A stretch of 64,000 nt of DNA. It comes from Terripilifer sp031921685. Lineage in GTDB: Bacteria; Pseudomonadota; Alphaproteobacteria; Rhizobiales; Beijerinckiaceae. The position numbers were made by a program, and so were the translations under genes. This document shows positions 62,380 through 64,000 of the stretch, one piece after another. The first letter of the stretch is position 1; each line of letters begins with the position of its first letter. The stretch lies in NCBI RefSeq assembly GCF_031921685.1, contig NZ_JAPDHU010000003.1, positions 868,001-932,000 of the forward strand, written 5' to 3'. Below the pieces are notes generated by a model. It worked only from the letters and a program-made list of their open reading frames with translations, did not search any database and was not told where the DNA came from.

Positions 62380-63094
62380 AGCTGTTGCGCTCAGCGGCGG
62401 CTATGGCCCGAGCGATATTCTGCGCGAGATTGCGATTACCATTCGCGAAGGCGAAGCAGTGGCCTTGCTCGGCCCCAATGGCGCCGGCAAATCGACACTC
62501 ATGGCGGCCTTGACAGCCACGCTGCCGCATCGGCGCGGCACACTGCGCTTTGCCGGCGAGGATGTCAGCGGCGTGCCGAGCCACGGCCTCGTCGCCAAGG
62601 GCCTCGCGCTCGTGCCCGAAGGCCGGCAGATCTTCTCGCCCTTCAGCGTCGTCGAAAATCTGCGCCTCGGCGCCATGAAGCTCGGTTCCCGCGCGACGCT
62701 CGAAGAACGTTTCGACTACGTCTACACTCTGTTTCCGCGCCTCGCCGAACGCAAAAGCCAGCGCGCCGGCGCCATGTCGGGCGGCGAACAGCAAATGCTG
62801 GCCATCGGCCGCGCGCTGATGAGCAAGCCGAACATGTTGCTGCTCGATGAGCCTTTCCTGGGCATCGCCCCGAAAGTCATCGACGAAATCCTCGCCGCAT
62901 TGCAGTTGCTGCGTCGCGACGGCTTGACCTTTCTCCTGGTCGAACAGAAGCTCCCCATCGCCCTGATGGCAACGGAACGGGCCTATGTGATGATCAAGGG
63001 TCATATCGTCCTGGAAAGCGACTGCCCGAGCCTGTCGCAACGCTCCGACATCCACGATCTTTATTTCAGTCTGTCGAGCCCGCAACAGGCGTAA
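62372..63094 (+). CDS. LivF-type ABC transporter ATP-binding protein
   Basis: A 240-residue ATPase with Walker A GPNGAGKST, the LivF block GLALVPEGRQIFSPFSVVENL, signature MSGGEQQMLAIGRAL and Walker B LLLDEPFLG. The ATG at 62372 follows AGGAGG and overlaps the LivG stop. It is the last transporter gene; a VOC gene begins 82 bp later with its own shared promoter element. Confidence 0.93.
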
Positions 63095-63103
63095 CGAAAC
63101 GTG

Positions 63104-63114
63104 ATTTGCTCTAG
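63104..63114 (-). repeat. 11-bp word CTAGAGCAAAT, one of three copies at gene borders
   Basis: The word (or its complement ATTTGCTCTAG) occurs at 6698-6708 (before kdsD), 28599-28609 (at the flavoprotein stop) and here (after livF). Three copies of an AT-containing 11-mer in 64 kb of GC-rich DNA exceed chance and all lie at or beside gene ends. It may be the core of a small dispersed intergenic repeat. Confidence 0.35.
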
Positions 63115-63132
63115 CGCGGCGCCCCAAAAAAG

Positions 63133-63151
63133 ATTAGAGTGCTAATATTCT
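63133..63151 (+). promoter_or_regulatory. 19-bp shared element, copy 2 (VOC gene promoter)
   Basis: ATTAGAGTGCTAATATTCT, 26 bp before the VOC start at 63177. The ATTAG-AGTG-CTAAT part is a perfect local dyad. It matches copy 1 at 58452-58470 at 16 of 19 positions. No -35 word stands at the expected distance here, so an activator or another sigma factor may be needed. Confidence 0.5.
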
Positions 63152-63176
63152 TGCAATGGACATCCGGAGGGATCAC

Positions 63177-63707
63177 ATGTCTGGTGCAGCACCATCTTCC
63201 ATTCCGAGCGTTCTCGGCCTGCATCACGCCGCTTATCGTTGCCGCGACGCCGAAGAAACCCGCCATTTCTACGAAGACATTCTCGGCCTGCCGCTCGTTC
63301 ACGTGGTGAGCGGCGATGCGCCCTCAACCGGCGATCCCAATCCCTTCCTGCATCTTTTCTTCCAGCTCGCCGACGGCTCCTGCATCGCCTTCTTCGATCT
63401 TGGCGACGGCAAAGCGGGCGAGCCATCGCCGAACACGCCGAAATGGGTCAATCACATCGCGTTCAACGTGCCAGACGACAAAGCGCTGAGCACAATGAAG
63501 GCCCATCTGCAGAAGCACGGCATCGAAGTGCTCGGCGAAGTCGATCATCACTTCGTCCACTCGATCTATTTCTTCGATCCGAACGGTGTCCGCCTCGAAT
63601 TCACGACCCAGGTCGTCGACGACAAGCAGATGCAGCAGTACCGCAGCGAAGCGCATGAAGCGCTGCGCGACTGGAAGAAGAAGCATCAATCCGCCGCGGC
63701 CGCCTGA
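63177..63707 (+). CDS. VOC family protein with His-His-Glu metal triad (2)
   Basis: A 176-residue VOC protein with the triad H17 (GLHHAAY), H93 (VNHIAF) and E141 (VRLEFTT), matching the pattern of the VOC protein at 57.8 kb. Typical framing blocks are RHFYEDILGLPLVH and YFFDPNGVRLEF. The ATG follows GGAGGG. It lies downstream of the Liv operon and 90 bp before a probable hydrolase gene. A ring-cleavage, glyoxalase or isomerase role is possible; the substrate is unknown. Confidence 0.88.
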   Translation: MSGAAPSSIPSVLGLHHAAYRCRDAEETRHFYEDILGLPLVHVVSGDAPSTGDPNPFLHLFFQLADGSCIAFFDLGDGKAGEPSPNTPKWVNHIAFNVPDDKALSTMKAHLQKHGIEVLGEVDHHFVHSIYFFDPNGVRLEFTTQVVDDKQMQQYRSEAHEALRDWKKKHQSAAAA

Positions 63708-63797
63708 GGCGCGCGGAAGCGACCACCTCCCTTAACACCTATCCTCAGGCGAAGCGGCCATCCGCTCCGCTTAAGGATGAACCACGCCAGGTTTAAA

Positions 63798-64000
63798 ATG
63801 ACGAAAATCGAATGGGACCGGATTCCGATCGTCATCAGCTTTGCCGAAACCGTCCGCATGGTCGAAACCTATGGTTTCGTCGGCAGCCAGGGCATCACCG
63901 TGCTGGAGGGACAGCGGCTCGTGCCGCGCAACCGCCCCTCCGATACCGTCTTCCTGTTCATGCATCCGGCCACGACGTTGAACCTGTTGCCGATGCCCAC
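63798..64000 (+). CDS. Probable alpha/beta hydrolase, N-terminal fragment (runs off the window)
   Basis: An ATG at 63798 opens a frame to the window end (about 67 residues: MTKIEWDRIPIVISFAETVR..., then VFLFMHPATTLNLLPMP). The VFLFMHPA stretch resembles the first strand and oxyanion-hole region of alpha/beta hydrolases found in similar catabolic clusters. The nucleophile and the rest lie beyond the edge, so this is a tentative call. It follows the VOC gene on the same strand. Confidence 0.5.
   Translation, partial: MTKIEWDRIPIVISFAETVRMVETYGFVGSQGITVLEGQRLVPRNRPSDTVFLFMHPATTLNLLPMP

Noticed and set aside
63771..63965. Minus-strand frame at the right edge
   Set aside because: It is opposite the ATG-initiated hydrolase-like frame and has no motif or ribosome site.

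Overview
The window is about 64 kb of GC-rich (roughly 60% by eye) DNA from an alphaproteobacterium, most likely of the order Hyphomicrobiales (Rhizobiales). This rests on the family content: the DUF882/YcbK-type, DUF459, DUF1244 and DUF2937 proteins, a KdsD-type isomerase, a LivM-LivG fusion, and many high-affinity uptake systems. No rRNA, tRNA, CRISPR array or intact insertion sequence was seen. Family or genus cannot be fixed from the sequence alone.

Left third (1-35 kb): mostly core and envelope genes. They include a YcbK-like M15 family protein, galE and galU (divergent), an outer-membrane barrel, arabinose-5-phosphate isomerase, an nfeD/SPFH pair, an MltB-type transglycosylase with an SGNH-like protein, AMP nucleosidase, hemH-cutA, a nucleotide-transporter-like membrane protein with a Tat aldo/keto reductase, thiD, gamma-carbonic anhydrase, pirin, a YddA/SbmA-like exporter, a MarR-controlled DUF899-VOC pair, a TonB-like protein and a PaiB-like protein. 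Interspersed are a branched-chain-type (Liv) ABC operon at 7.9-12.6 kb and two orphan Bug/TctC periplasmic binding proteins.

Right half (35-64 kb): an oxygenase-plus-transporter region. In order: a minus-strand operon of a 2OG-Fe(II) oxygenase, a VOC protein and a NitT/TauT-type ABC system with a divergent LysR regulator; a Rieske oxygenase; a divergent TauD-like dioxygenase; a Rieske oxygenase followed by two tandemly duplicated binding proteins, an ATPase and a permease; a UbiD-family decarboxylase divergent from a phthalate-dioxygenase-like Rieske protein that begins an operon with an Fe/polyamine-type ABC transporter and ends in a fourth Rieske protein; MarR and TetR regulators; and a second Liv ABC operon flanked by two VOC proteins carrying a His-His-Glu triad, then the start of a probable alpha/beta hydrolase. 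No ferredoxin or reductase partner for the Rieske proteins is present, so electrons must come from elsewhere in the genome. The gene mix suggests uptake and oxidative breakdown of several aromatic or related organic acids, but no substrate can be read from the sequence.

The most distinctive signals are regulatory and evolutionary: a TTAT-N7-ATAA-N8-TTAT box repeated at both ends of one divergent promoter region, with a partial copy beside the LysR gene; a 19-bp element shared by two promoters of the second Liv/VOC cluster; an FNR/FixK-type TTGAT-N4-ATCAA box inside a 32-bp perfect palindrome; a palindrome abutting the tonB-like start codon; and a tandem duplication of a binding-protein gene that carried along the last codons of the upstream Rieske gene as a scar.
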